Positions 1 through 6,419 of a DNA stretch of 7,929 bases are shown piece by piece (position 1 is the first letter of the stretch; every line of letters begins with the position of its first letter). The position numbers were made by a program, and so were the translations under genes. The notes beneath the pieces were generated by a model. It saw only the letters and a list, made by a program, of their open reading frames with translations, ran no database searches and was not told the DNA's origin. The stretch comes from Candidatus Eiseniibacteriota bacterium (lineage in GTDB: Bacteria > Eisenbacteria > RBG-16-71-46 > CAIMUX01), in contig JAGQHR010000120.1 of assembly GCA_020431745.1 (NCBI GenBank), positions 1 to 7,929 of the forward strand, given 5' to 3'.

Positions 1-177
1 CGCCGAAGTCTGGATGCTGCAACTGCCATCGGCGAAGCAGCACGCACCGGTCGGCTGGTCGCAAGGGTTCGGCTCACAGGTCGTGTCGTTGCCCTGGTAG
101 GAACCGCCGGCCGTGGCGCAGTCCGCTTCGGTCTCTACGCTGCAGGTTCCGTCTGCGAAACAACAAGCGCCGGTGGG
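1..177 (-). repeat. Tandem 41-residue Cys-rich repeats (GACCFADG type)
   Basis: Unit one covers 177-55 (residues 202-242). Unit two starts at 54 (residue 243) and runs off the window after 18 residues. The two units align at PTGACCFADG, then T/S-C-S-V/I, with a spacing of exactly 41 codons (123 bp). The first unit carries six cysteines: the CC pair, the C of DG-T-C, the C of ADC, the C of TTC and the C of NPC. The codons differ between the units (for example GCT TGT TGT against GCG TGC TGC), so the repeat is conserved as protein rather than being a recent DNA duplication. The number of further units is unknown. Confidence 0.8.
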
Positions 178-780
178 CTCACCCACGACCGGACAAGGCA
201 GTGCTCCCGCATCGTTGAATCCGAATGCCCCGAACCCTTCGATCGGGTCGAGCACCGCGGGAACGGAATCGTCAGCGAAGTTCCCGCCCTGAGTGGGATG
301 GATCCGCAGAGTCAACGAATACGGCACTGCATAGTTGTAGCTGTAGGCGGCGAACCAATAGACGGGAACCAGCTGTTCCGTCCGACGGAAGGACCAAGTG
401 ACGGCAGTCCCCGAGAGCGGGACTGGCCACGAGGGATCAGGAAGCTCGAAGTCGCCGCAGGCGCCGAAGTCGATGACGGCGACCGAGTTCGGGTCGTAGT
501 TCACGCCGAAGGTGATTCCGGCCAAGCGCCCAGCAACCGGAAACGCTGCCAAACAGTTGAGGACGACGGTTTCACCCTCATAGGCAGAACCCGTGTTGTA
601 GACGGCGGCTTCGCAGCTCGTCGCCGTCACGGACTGACAGTAGTCGATGTCCGGTGAGTAAGCCGTCCCCTCCGACAACGCCAGGATCAACGTCCCTCCG
701 GCATTCGGACCCGCGAGGGCGGTCTGGCAACAAACCCACGAACAGAGCAGTGTGAAGAGAACACGCAGCAGTATTCGCAT
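1..780 (-). CDS. Secreted cysteine-rich protein with tandem GACCF repeats (partial, C-terminus beyond window)
   Basis: This reading frame runs without a stop from an ATG at 780 to the left edge, giving the first 260 residues of a longer protein. Residues 1-23 form a classical Sec signal peptide: Arg at 2 and 6, a hydrophobic core, and an ALA|G cleavage site after residue 23. Residues 24-200 are a globular, Tyr/Trp/Pro-rich region with scattered Cys that I do not recognise with certainty. From residue 202 a 41-residue cysteine-rich unit begins (PTGACCFADG, then Cys, DC, GG, TC and NPC), and a second unit starts at residue 243 and is cut by the edge. An AAGGAG Shine-Dalgarno lies 9 bases before the ATG. 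Such repeats are known from secreted proteins of environmental bacteria, but their function is not established. The product is probably extracellular or cell-surface, where the cysteines would be disulfide-bonded. It is transcribed alone as far as can be seen, 408 bases after the dehydrogenase stop. Confidence 0.85.
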   Translation of the reverse strand, partial: MRILLRVLFTLLCSWVCCQTALAGPNAGGTLILALSEGTAYSPDIDYCQSVTATSCEAAVYNTGSAYEGETVVLNCLAAFPVAGRLAGITFGVNYDPNSVAVIDFGACGDFELPDPSWPVPLSGTAVTWSFRRTEQLVPVYWFAAYSYNYAVPYSLTLRIHPTQGGNFADDSVPAVLDPIEGFGAFGFNDAGALPCPVVGEPTGACCFADGTCSVETEADCATAGGSYQGNDTTCEPNPCDQPTGACCFADGSCSIQTSA

Positions 781-789
781 GATGTGGAA

Positions 790-795
790 CTCCTT
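790..795 (-). promoter_or_regulatory. Shine-Dalgarno of the secreted protein gene
   Basis: The minus strand reads AAGGAG followed by nine bases and then the ATG at 780. This supports that start over other in-frame codons and places the signal peptide at the very N-terminus. Confidence 0.7.
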
Positions 796-806
796 GAATC
801 CTTCCG

Positions 807-845
807 TGCAAAGAAGAGCTGGTTCGCCCGATCGTCGATGCAAAG
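807..845 (-). repeat. 7-bp direct repeat pair CTTTGCA
   Basis: CTTTGCA occurs on the minus strand at 813-807 and again at 845-839. The copies are 32 bp apart, close to three helical turns, and lie between the dyad at 855-870 and the start codon at 780. They may be binding half-sites, but a 7-mer pair can also arise by chance. Confidence 0.25.
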
Positions 846-854
846 TTGGGGGGA

Positions 855-870
855 CCGCCACAAGTGGCGG
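855..870. promoter_or_regulatory. 16-bp dyad-symmetric site upstream of the secreted protein gene
   Basis: CCGCCAC (855-861), two bases, then GTGGCGG (864-870) is a perfect inverted repeat, 75 bases upstream of the ATG at 780. Its size and symmetry suit an operator for a dimeric regulator. If transcribed, it could instead form a short RNA hairpin in the leader. No bound protein is known. Confidence 0.4.
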
Positions 871-1033
871 AAACGACAATAGCGCTGGGAGGCTTCGGAA
901 AACCAGTACCGTTCGCGGCGGCGCAAAAAGATCATCGATCCGGATGACTCGACAAAGGACATCGCCCGTGGGCAACCAGCGCTCGAACGTTCGCATCCTC
1001 ACGGTGGGACGGGACCATCTGCTGCGAGGTAAA

Positions 1034-1072
1034 CCGGAGTCACGCGGGAGCCGCGAGCGTTTTCCACTCCGG
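1034..1072 (-). other. Nested inverted repeat (second possible hairpin after the dehydrogenase gene)
   Basis: Outer arms CCGGAGT (1034-1040) and ACTCCGG (1066-1072) enclose inner arms CGCGG (1043-1047) and CCGCG (1051-1055). On the minus strand the structure is followed by TTTACC, so it could be a weak back-up terminator about 115-155 bases after the stop. A regulatory RNA structure is equally possible. Confidence 0.3.
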
Positions 1073-1122
1073 CATGAGAATCCAGTTAGCGATCACGGGA
1101 AGTTGGAGGAAGACAGATGTGC

Positions 1123-1146
1123 GAGCGCGGCCGGGGTGCCGCGCTC
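1123..1146 (-). terminator. Terminator-like hairpin after the aldehyde dehydrogenase gene
   Basis: A perfect 9-bp GC-rich stem, GAGCGCGGC paired with GCCGCGCTC, closes a six-base loop. It starts 43 bases past the stop of the dehydrogenase gene on the minus strand. The following bases (GCACATCTGTCTTCC) are only mildly T-rich and there is no U-tract, so this is either a non-canonical intrinsic terminator or an RNA 3' end stabiliser. Confidence 0.5.
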
Positions 1147-1188
1147 CGTGATCTTCTCCGACGAGGGGATCGGTACGAACGACCGGGG

Positions 1189-2718
1189 TCAGTCGCCGAA
1201 CTTGATGCCCTGGGCCAACGGAAGCTCCGGCGACCAGTTCACCGTGTTGGTCTGCCGGCGCATGTAGGCCTTCCACGCGTCGGAGCCGGACTCACGACCG
1301 CCGCCGGTGTCCTTCTCACCGCCGAAGGCACCACCGATTTCCGCGCCCGAGGTGCCGATGTTGCAGTTGGCGATGCCGCAGTCGCTGCCTTCGGCACTGA
1401 GGAAGCGTTCGACCTCCCGCATGTCGTTGCTGAAAATCGCCGAGGACAATCCTTGGGGTACGCCGTTGTGGGAGGCGAGGGCCTCGTCGAACGTCTTGTA
1501 CTTGATGATGTAGAGCACCGGCGCGAACGTCTCTTCCTGCACGATCTCCCACTCGTTGCGGGCACGCACGATGCACGGAGTGACGTAGCATCCGCCGGGA
1601 TACGCCGAGCCGGACAATTTCTCGCCGCCGCACAGCACCTCGCCGCCCGCGGCCTTGACCTTCTCCAGGGCCGCCATCATCTCGTCGACGGCGGAGGTCT
1701 CCACCAACGGCCCCATCAACGTCCCCGCCTCGAGCGGGTTGCCGATCCGCACTTGGCCGTAGGCCTTGACCAATCGGTCGACGAACGCATCTTCGATCGA
1801 CTCGTGCACGAGGATGCGCCGCGTGGACGTGCAGCGCTGACCCGCGGTGCCCACGGCGCCGAAGAGAGTGGCACGCAGCGCCATGTCCATATCCGCCGAG
1901 GGCGTGACGATGATCGCGTTGTTGCCTCCGAGCTCGAGGATCGTACGTCCGAGCCGCCCGGAAACCTTCTCTGCGAGTTTCTTCCCCATCGGCGTGCTGC
2001 CGGTGGCGCTGACCAGAGGAACGCGGGGATCGTTGACCAGACGCTCTCCCACCTCACGGCCGCTTCCGACCACGAGCGAGACGATGCCCTTGGGACAATC
2101 GTTGGCGACCAGGACGTCATGCACGACGTTCATGCACGCGATCGCGGTCAACGGCGTCTTGCTGGCCGGCTTCCAGATCGTGGAATCGCCGCAAACCAGC
2201 GCCAGGAACGTGTTCCAGGACCAGACGGCGACCGGGAAGTTGAAGGCCGAAATCACCCCGACCGTGCCGAGGGGATGCCATTGCTCCATCATCCGGTGGC
2301 GCGACCGCTCGCTCTGCATGGTCAGGCCATAGAGCATCCGGGACTGACCGACGGCGAAGTCGGCCATGTCGATCATCTCCTGTACTTCGCCTTCGCCCTC
2401 GGGAAGGATCTTGCCCATTTCGAGCGTGACGAGCTTGCCGAGGTCCGCCTTGTGCTTGCGGAGCGCCTCGCCGATCTGACGGACCACCTCTCCGCGGCGC
2501 GGGGCCGGAATCATGCGCCACTGCTTGAAGGCCGCGTCGGCGCGGGCGGAGACCTTTTCATAGTCGTCCGCGGAGGCCTGCGTGACGGACGCGATGACGG
2601 TGCCATCGACGGGCGTCCGTACTTCCAAAGCCTTGCCGGAAGTCGGGAGCCATTCTCCAGAGTAGGCACCGGGGTTGTCGTTCTTGATTCCGAGCCGGTC
2701 TAGAAAGTCGTACTTCAC
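1189..2718 (-). CDS. amaB: ALDH7-family aldehyde dehydrogenase (alpha-aminoadipate semialdehyde / L-piperideine-6-carboxylate dehydrogenase)
   Basis: The product is a soluble NAD-dependent enzyme that oxidises alpha-aminoadipate semialdehyde, in equilibrium with piperideine-6-carboxylate, to alpha-aminoadipate in lysine catabolism. Numbering from the GTG start, it has the ALDH nucleophile Cys296 (GQRCT), general base Glu262 (ELGG), Asn160 (AFNFP), the NAD-contacting Lys183 (WKPAS) and Glu396 (ETFAP). ALDH7/antiquitin signatures include EVQE at 111-114, the SGAEIGGAFGGE block from 457, GGGRESGSDAW and the C-terminal LPLAQGIKF. At 509 residues it matches the family length. The GTG at 2718 has AGGGAG seven bases upstream; the frame stays open to an ATG at 2883, but the extra 55 residues are unlike the family N-terminus. 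It lies 186 bases after the kinase gene on the same strand and is followed by a hairpin. The family assignment is firm; the substrate is inferred from it. Confidence 0.93.
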   Translation of the reverse strand: MKYDFLDRLGIKNDNPGAYSGEWLPTSGKALEVRTPVDGTVIASVTQASADDYEKVSARADAAFKQWRMIPAPRRGEVVRQIGEALRKHKADLGKLVTLEMGKILPEGEGEVQEMIDMADFAVGQSRMLYGLTMQSERSRHRMMEQWHPLGTVGVISAFNFPVAVWSWNTFLALVCGDSTIWKPASKTPLTAIACMNVVHDVLVANDCPKGIVSLVVGSGREVGERLVNDPRVPLVSATGSTPMGKKLAEKVSGRLGRTILELGGNNAIIVTPSADMDMALRATLFGAVGTAGQRCTSTRRILVHESIEDAFVDRLVKAYGQVRIGNPLEAGTLMGPLVETSAVDEMMAALEKVKAAGGEVLCGGEKLSGSAYPGGCYVTPCIVRARNEWEIVQEETFAPVLYIIKYKTFDEALASHNGVPQGLSSAIFSNDMREVERFLSAEGSDCGIANCNIGTSGAEIGGAFGGEKDTGGGRESGSDAWKAYMRRQTNTVNWSPELPLAQGIKFGD

Positions 2719-2725
2719 GGTGGGA

Positions 2726-2731
2726 CTCCCT
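2726..2731 (-). promoter_or_regulatory. Shine-Dalgarno selecting the GTG start of the dehydrogenase
   Basis: The minus strand reads AGGGAG, seven bases, then GTG at 2718. The in-frame ATGs farther upstream (2751 and 2883) lack a comparable site. Translation from this GTG gives the N-terminus expected for the family (LDRLGI, then YSGEW). Confidence 0.6.
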
Positions 2732-2904
2732 CTTCGCTGCCACTGGTCCATGGAAACCGCCCTGGATTTGCTCGGCGGATCCTGAAAATGTACCCGATCG
2801 ACGTGGTCGCGTTCTACCCCGTCCACGGGTCGGAACAGACGCGCAATTCCGTGGAAACCCCGTACTCCCGCGCGGTTTGCCAATCCGGCGTGGGGTATTT
2901 CGCA

Positions 2905-5900
2905 TCACGCGTCGGGAGTGGGCAGCGTTTCCAGGAACGACTCCACCGACAGGGCGCGGCCCTCCTCGAAGAGCTCGTGGAACCGGGTCTCCCCCAAGCG
3001 CTCCCGGAGCCGGGCGAGCGCGCTCTCGACGATCCCGATGCTCCGATCCCGCAACGGAGCCGATCGCTCCTCCCGCACACGGGAGACCAGGCCGAACGCG
3101 TGTGTCGCACGATCGAACTCGTCCCGTGCGCACCAATGATGCCCGAGCCCTTCCACCGTCGTGGCCATGACATTGGGCTCTTCGAACTCATGCGATACTT
3201 CCAACGCGGACCGGAAGTCCTCGATCGCCGCGGCGTCCTGACCCAGGTTGCTCCGGCAGAGTCCGACGTGCAGTCGCTGGAACGCGACCTGATAGCGGTC
3301 GCCGTGCTCTGCCGCGATGTCGCGACCACGTTCGTAGATCTCGAGGGCGTCTTGGTGCCGATTCTCGTGATACGCCACGGCCGCGACATAGTGCTGCGCG
3401 ACGATGAGATTCGCGCGATCTCCCAGTTGCGACAGGAGATCGGCCGCTTCCCGCGCGCACCGGTCCACATCCTCGAGGCTGCCGACGGCTTCGTGGACGT
3501 TGCAGAGATTCACGAGCACCGCGGCCGTCAGCCACTGATGTCCGACCTCCCGGGCGATGGCCAGCGCCGCCTCGTGCTCCCGCCGCGCGTCTTCCCATTG
3601 GCCGAGAAACGCGAGGGTATTGCCCAGTCCCATGCGCGCATGACCGGCGTTGAGCCGTTCGCCCAGATCTTCATAGATCGCCGCCGCTTCCGTCAGATGC
3701 TCGACCGCCGCCGCGAACCGGCCTCGCTGATACTCGATGGTGCCCGCGCTGTTGAGAGCCGTCGCCCTTCCGTTGGTGCGCGCCTCCGCTCCCGGCCGGG
3801 ACAGCGCGCGGAAGAGGAACGAGAGGCCCTCGGACCAATGCGCCCGACGCATCCAATACCGCCCGAGCGAACCGGTGATCACGAGCGCAGGCTCGGGATC
3901 CGTGAGCTCCGTAAGGGTCACGCGAATTGCTTCCCGAACGTTGGCGAACTCCGTATCGAGGAGCGCCAGCAGCCGGGATGCCTCCGGCCCGTTGAGCCGC
4001 TGTCCGATGTCGCGCACGAGCTGCGTACACTGCTCCACCAGGCGAGCCCGGATCGATGGCCCCTCTCCGGCTTCCTCCATCCGAGCCCGCGCGAACTCTC
4101 GAAACGTCTCCAGCATCCGATAGCGAGGCTGGAAGTCGGCCGCGTCCTGTCTCTGGAAATCGAGCTCGACGAGGGATTTGTCGATGAGGGCGGTCAACAG
4201 GTCGAGGATCTGCCACGTCTCCAGCCCGTCACCTGCGCACACCGACTCGACCGCTTCGAAGACGAATCCCCCGGCGAACACGCTGAGTCGCCGGAAGAGG
4301 ATCTTCTCGTCGTCATCGAGCTGCTCGTGGCTCCACTCGACCGAAGCCGCCAACGTTCGGTGGTGCGGCAGCTTCTCCCGTGTCCCCCCCGAGAGCAGGC
4401 GAAAGCGATCGTCCAAGCGCGCCAGCAACGCCACCGGCTCGAGCACGCGAACCCGCGACGCCGCCAGCTCCAGGGCGAGGGGCAGACCATCGAGCCTCTG
4501 GCAAATACCCACCACGGCATCCGTGTTGCTGTCCGTCAGCTGAAAGTCGGGACGAACCTGGCGCGCCCGCTCGACGAAGAGCCGGACCGCCTCGGAGTCG
4601 CGGAGCGACGTGGCGGGCTCGTCCCCGACAAACTCCCGCATCGAGAGTGGGGGCACGGAGAACCGTGTCTCCTGGGCCAGTCCCAGCGGCTCCCGGCTCG
4701 TCACCAGGACGCGCAGACCCCGGCACCGCGCGAGCATCGTCTTCACGAAGCGAGCGGCCGCGTCGAGGAGATGCTCGCAGTTGTCGAGCACGAGCAGCAC
4801 GCGCCTCTCACCCAGCCAGGAGACGATCGTCTCGATGGATGAATGATCGGCCTGCTCCGTCAGTCCCATCGCGGTGAGGATCGTCTTGTCGAGCAGCTCG
4901 GGGTCCGTCAGCGGCGCCAGCTCCACCAACCACACCCCCTGGATGCCTCCGTCCTCGAGCACAGCGCGCGCCACTTCGATGGCCAGCCGCGTCTTGCCCG
5001 CCCCTCCGGCTCCGGTCAGCGAAACGAGAGAGCTGTCGGCGAGCTGCCGGACGACGGCCTGACGCTCTTCGACACGCCCGATGAAGGACGAGAGCGCGTT
5101 CGGGAGATTGTTGGGAATCTCCGTCGGACTGGTTGCCGTGAGCTCGCGGGCACTCTGCGCACGGCGTTGGAAACGGAAACGCTCGAGGTCCTCCTCGAGG
5201 ATCCGTCGCACGGACTGCATGCTGTCCGGCCGCTCCGCAGGATTCTTGCTGAGGCAGCGGGTGATCACGCGCCGGACCGGATCGGAAAGCTCGGCCGGCA
5301 ATCTCTCGAAAGCCGGAGTTGCCGTCAGGGTCGCACGCACGCGATCCGTGATCGAGCTTCCCGGAAATGCGCGGACACCGGAGACGATCTCGAAGAGGAT
5401 GCAGCCGAACCCGAAGAGGTCCGCGGCCGCTCCTACATCTTCGCCACGGATCTGTTCGGGGCTCATGTAGCCGACCGTGCCACTCGTTCCCGAGCCGGAT
5501 CCGCTCTCGGATGCGCGTCCCCCGGAGGAGGCTCCGGCGGAGCTCAGATCCACGGTCAGATCCTCGTGGCTCGACTGGCTGGACTCGGAGGAGCGCTCTC
5601 TCTCCGAACCCGGTGCCGACGGCTCGCTCTCCGGCCCTGCCGCCGGTCGCTCGAACCCCGGCTCCGGCGCCGGCAGCTCCATCGCGCGCGTTCGACGCAT
5701 CGGCATCGTCGCCAGCTTCGCGAGCCCGAAGTCCATCACCTTGGCCCGCCCGGCGGCGTCGACCATGACGTTGCCCGGCTTGAGGTCGCGATGCACCACC
5801 TCCTGCTTGTGGGCGGCCTCGATCGCGCGGGCGATCTTGACCGAGACGTCGAGAGCCTCCTCCACGGGAAACGGGCCTTCGCCGAGACGGGCGGCGAGCG

Positions 5901-6258
5901 TGCGTCCGCGGATCCGCTCCATGGTGAGGAAGGGCGTTCCGTCGATCGTCTCGAGACTGTGGATGATCGCGACGTTGGGATGGTTGAGCGACGCGAGCAT
6001 GCGCGCTTCCCGCTGAAAGCGCTGGAAGGCCTCGGGACTCTCGATCAGGTGAGGCGGCAGGGTCTTGATGGCGACCTCCCGCTCCAGATCCGGATCGATC
6101 CCGAGCAGGACGATCCCCATGCCGCCGCGCCCCAACTGGCCCTGGATCCGATAGCGACCCAGGCGCTCCGGGTGTGGCGCGTCTTCGGAAGGGTGCCCCG
6201 ATGAACGACCGGGCGAAGGAGCCCTCGTCTCCTCGTGATTGCGCTCGGGTCGTTCCAA
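2905..6258 (-). CDS. Ser/Thr protein kinase fused to an NB-ARC/STAND ATPase and TPR repeats
   Basis: This 1117-residue cytoplasmic signalling protein has no membrane segment. The Hanks kinase domain (about 35-360) looks active: glycine loop GRGGMG 43-48, Lys65 (VAIK), Glu84, HRDLKPGN 156-163, DFG 176-178, SPE 266-268, Asp280 and Arg343. Its activation segment carries a long Ser-rich insert. A STAND module follows: FIGR at 392, Walker A GAGGAGKT 416-423, Walker B VLLVLDNCEHL around 487-497, TSR 520-522, GLPLA 591-595 and a winged-helix-like part near 645-720. About six 40-residue TPRs fill 831-1066, and a LGETRF...EEGRALS tail ends the protein. Related proteins often end in a LuxR-type HTH, absent here. 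The start is TTG with GAGGAG six bases upstream; an in-frame TGA nine codons earlier rules out a longer form. It probably senses a ligand or protein through the STAND/TPR part and phosphorylates unknown targets. Confidence 0.92.
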   Translation of the reverse strand: MERPERNHEETRAPSPGRSSGHPSEDAPHPERLGRYRIQGQLGRGGMGIVLLGIDPDLEREVAIKTLPPHLIESPEAFQRFQREARMLASLNHPNVAIIHSLETIDGTPFLTMERIRGRTLAARLGEGPFPVEEALDVSVKIARAIEAAHKQEVVHRDLKPGNVMVDAAGRAKVMDFGLAKLATMPMRRTRAMELPAPEPGFERPAAGPESEPSAPGSERERSSESSQSSHEDLTVDLSSAGASSGGRASESGSGSGTSGTVGYMSPEQIRGEDVGAAADLFGFGCILFEIVSGVRAFPGSSITDRVRATLTATPAFERLPAELSDPVRRVITRCLSKNPAERPDSMQSVRRILEEDLERFRFQRRAQSARELTATSPTEIPNNLPNALSSFIGRVEERQAVVRQLADSSLVSLTGAGGAGKTRLAIEVARAVLEDGGIQGVWLVELAPLTDPELLDKTILTAMGLTEQADHSSIETIVSWLGERRVLLVLDNCEHLLDAAARFVKTMLARCRGLRVLVTSREPLGLAQETRFSVPPLSMREFVGDEPATSLRDSEAVRLFVERARQVRPDFQLTDSNTDAVVGICQRLDGLPLALELAASRVRVLEPVALLARLDDRFRLLSGGTREKLPHHRTLAASVEWSHEQLDDDEKILFRRLSVFAGGFVFEAVESVCAGDGLETWQILDLLTALIDKSLVELDFQRQDAADFQPRYRMLETFREFARARMEEAGEGPSIRARLVEQCTQLVRDIGQRLNGPEASRLLALLDTEFANVREAIRVTLTELTDPEPALVITGSLGRYWMRRAHWSEGLSFLFRALSRPGAEARTNGRATALNSAGTIEYQRGRFAAAVEHLTEAAAIYEDLGERLNAGHARMGLGNTLAFLGQWEDARREHEAALAIAREVGHQWLTAAVLVNLCNVHEAVGSLEDVDRCAREAADLLSQLGDRANLIVAQHYVAAVAYHENRHQDALEIYERGRDIAAEHGDRYQVAFQRLHVGLCRSNLGQDAAAIEDFRSALEVSHEFEEPNVMATTVEGLGHHWCARDEFDRATHAFGLVSRVREERSAPLRDRSIGIVESALARLRERLGETRFHELFEEGRALSVESFLETLPTPDA
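3061..3768 (-). repeat. TPR array, about six units of roughly 40 residues
   Basis: Residues 831-1066 of the kinase fusion fall into six helical-hairpin units beginning near residues 831, 868, 907, 948, 988 and 1028. Most carry a small residue or Gly in helix A, a conserved Ala/Glu pattern in helix B and an LG or HG break (for example YEDLGE, AREVGH, LSQLGD, AAEHGD). The roughly 40-residue period is longer than the canonical 34 and fits the TPRs of MalT/AfsR-like STAND proteins. They probably bind a partner or ligand that controls the ATPase. Confidence 0.75.
5482..5715 (-). other. Ser/Glu/Pro-rich insertion in the kinase activation segment
   Basis: Between DFG (176-178) and SPE (266-268) there are 87 residues, where about 20-25 are usual for Hanks-type kinases. 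The surplus, within residues 182-259, is low in hydrophobic residues. It has 18 serines among residues 211-259 along with many Glu, Gly and Pro, so it is probably disordered. It contains one conserved-looking acidic patch, HEDLTVDL. The normal GTVGYMSPE sequence resumes directly after it and the frame is unbroken, so it looks like a true insertion rather than an error. Confidence 0.7.
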
Positions 6259-6264
6259 CTTCCA

Positions 6265-6270
6265 CTCCTC
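6265..6270 (-). promoter_or_regulatory. Shine-Dalgarno of the kinase gene
   Basis: The minus strand reads GAGGAG, six bases, then TTG at 6258. It supports the TTG start, since no ATG or GTG lies between the upstream in-frame TGA and the kinase glycine loop at a sensible place. Confidence 0.65.
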
Positions 6271-6343
6271 GAGCTCGGACGATCATCTGGCGCCGAACGT
6301 CTCCGGCTGGACCTCGCGCAGCCTCGTCGGCGCGCGTTCATCG

Positions 6344-6372
6344 AGTATAATCTCGGGTGCATCGACTGTCGC
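6344..6372 (-). promoter_or_regulatory. Putative promoter of the kinase gene
   Basis: On the minus strand a -35-like GCGACA (6372-6367, four of six matches to TTGACA) stands 17 bases before TATACT (6349-6344, five of six matches to TATAAT). Transcription would start near 6337 and leave a leader of about 78 bases before the TTG. The -10 overlaps the plus-strand -10 of the divergent gene. Confidence 0.45.
6346..6351 (+). promoter_or_regulatory. Putative -10 element of the propeller gene
   Basis: A perfect TATAAT stands out in GC-rich surroundings 68 bases before the TTG start, predicting transcription from about 6358. The -35 is poor (TCGTCG at 6324-6329, spacing 16, three of six matches), so an activator or another sigma factor may be needed. 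Confidence 0.45.
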
Positions 6373-6392
6373 GCGCGGAAGCGGTGGAGGGT

Positions 6393-6402
6393 GGAGCGCT
6401 CC
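6393..6402. other. 10-bp palindrome in the leader of the propeller gene
   Basis: GGAGCGCTCC is perfectly self-complementary and ends five bases before the AAGGAG Shine-Dalgarno. CGCGG at 6374-6378 can also pair with CCGCG at 6402-6406, so the leader could fold close to the ribosome site. It may be an operator or a translational control hairpin, but short GC palindromes are common in this composition. Confidence 0.25.
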
Positions 6403-6407
6403 CGCGG

Positions 6408-6413
6408 AAGGAG
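6408..6413 (+). promoter_or_regulatory. Shine-Dalgarno selecting the TTG start of the propeller gene
   Basis: AAGGAG (within GGAAGGAG) lies six bases before TTG at 6420. Alternative in-frame GTG codons at 6357, 6384 and 6465 have no comparable site. Confidence 0.6.
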
Positions 6414-6419
6414 TCGCGC

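Larger units (their letters stand above)
781..1188. other. Non-coding gap between the secreted protein gene and the aldehyde dehydrogenase gene
   Basis: This 408-base stretch contains no frame that looks like a real protein. It holds the Shine-Dalgarno of the leftward gene, a 16-bp dyad (855-870), a 7-bp direct repeat (807-813 and 839-845), a perfect CGAACGTTCG palindrome (984-993) and two hairpins after the dehydrogenase stop. The promoter of the secreted protein gene should lie here on the minus strand, but I could not find a convincing -35/-10 pair. Confidence 0.7.

Noticed and set aside
1..780. Lower GC of the secreted protein gene as a sign of transfer
   Set aside because: Counting by hand gave about 52% at 301-360 but 65% at 481-540, the same as a sample from the kinase gene (3481-3540), so the signal is inconsistent.
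687..962. 91-residue minus-strand frame across the secreted protein start
   Set aside because: It overlaps a well-supported signal-peptide gene in another frame and has no family features.
781..1020. Sigma-70-like promoter for the secreted protein gene
   Set aside because: Candidate -10 TATTGT (881-876) has no acceptable -35, and TTGTCG (955-950) has no acceptable -10 at 16-18 bases, so no promoter was called.
1117..2703. Long plus-strand open frame opposite the aldehyde dehydrogenase
   Set aside because: It is rich in Arg, Gly, Asp and His with no recognisable domain and lies exactly antisense to a certain gene. GC-rich third codon positions produce such shadows.
2823..2854. CCACGG...CCGTGG inverted repeat between the kinase and dehydrogenase genes
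   Set aside because: The arms are only 6 bp with a 20-base loop and no T-tract, too weak to call a terminator or operator.
2788..6204. Two adjoining long plus-strand open frames opposite the kinase gene (2788-4842 and 4843-6204)
   Set aside because: They are antisense shadows: composition is Arg/Leu/Glu/His-biased, there are no domain motifs or Shine-Dalgarno, and the kinase, STAND and TPR motifs on the other strand are unambiguous.
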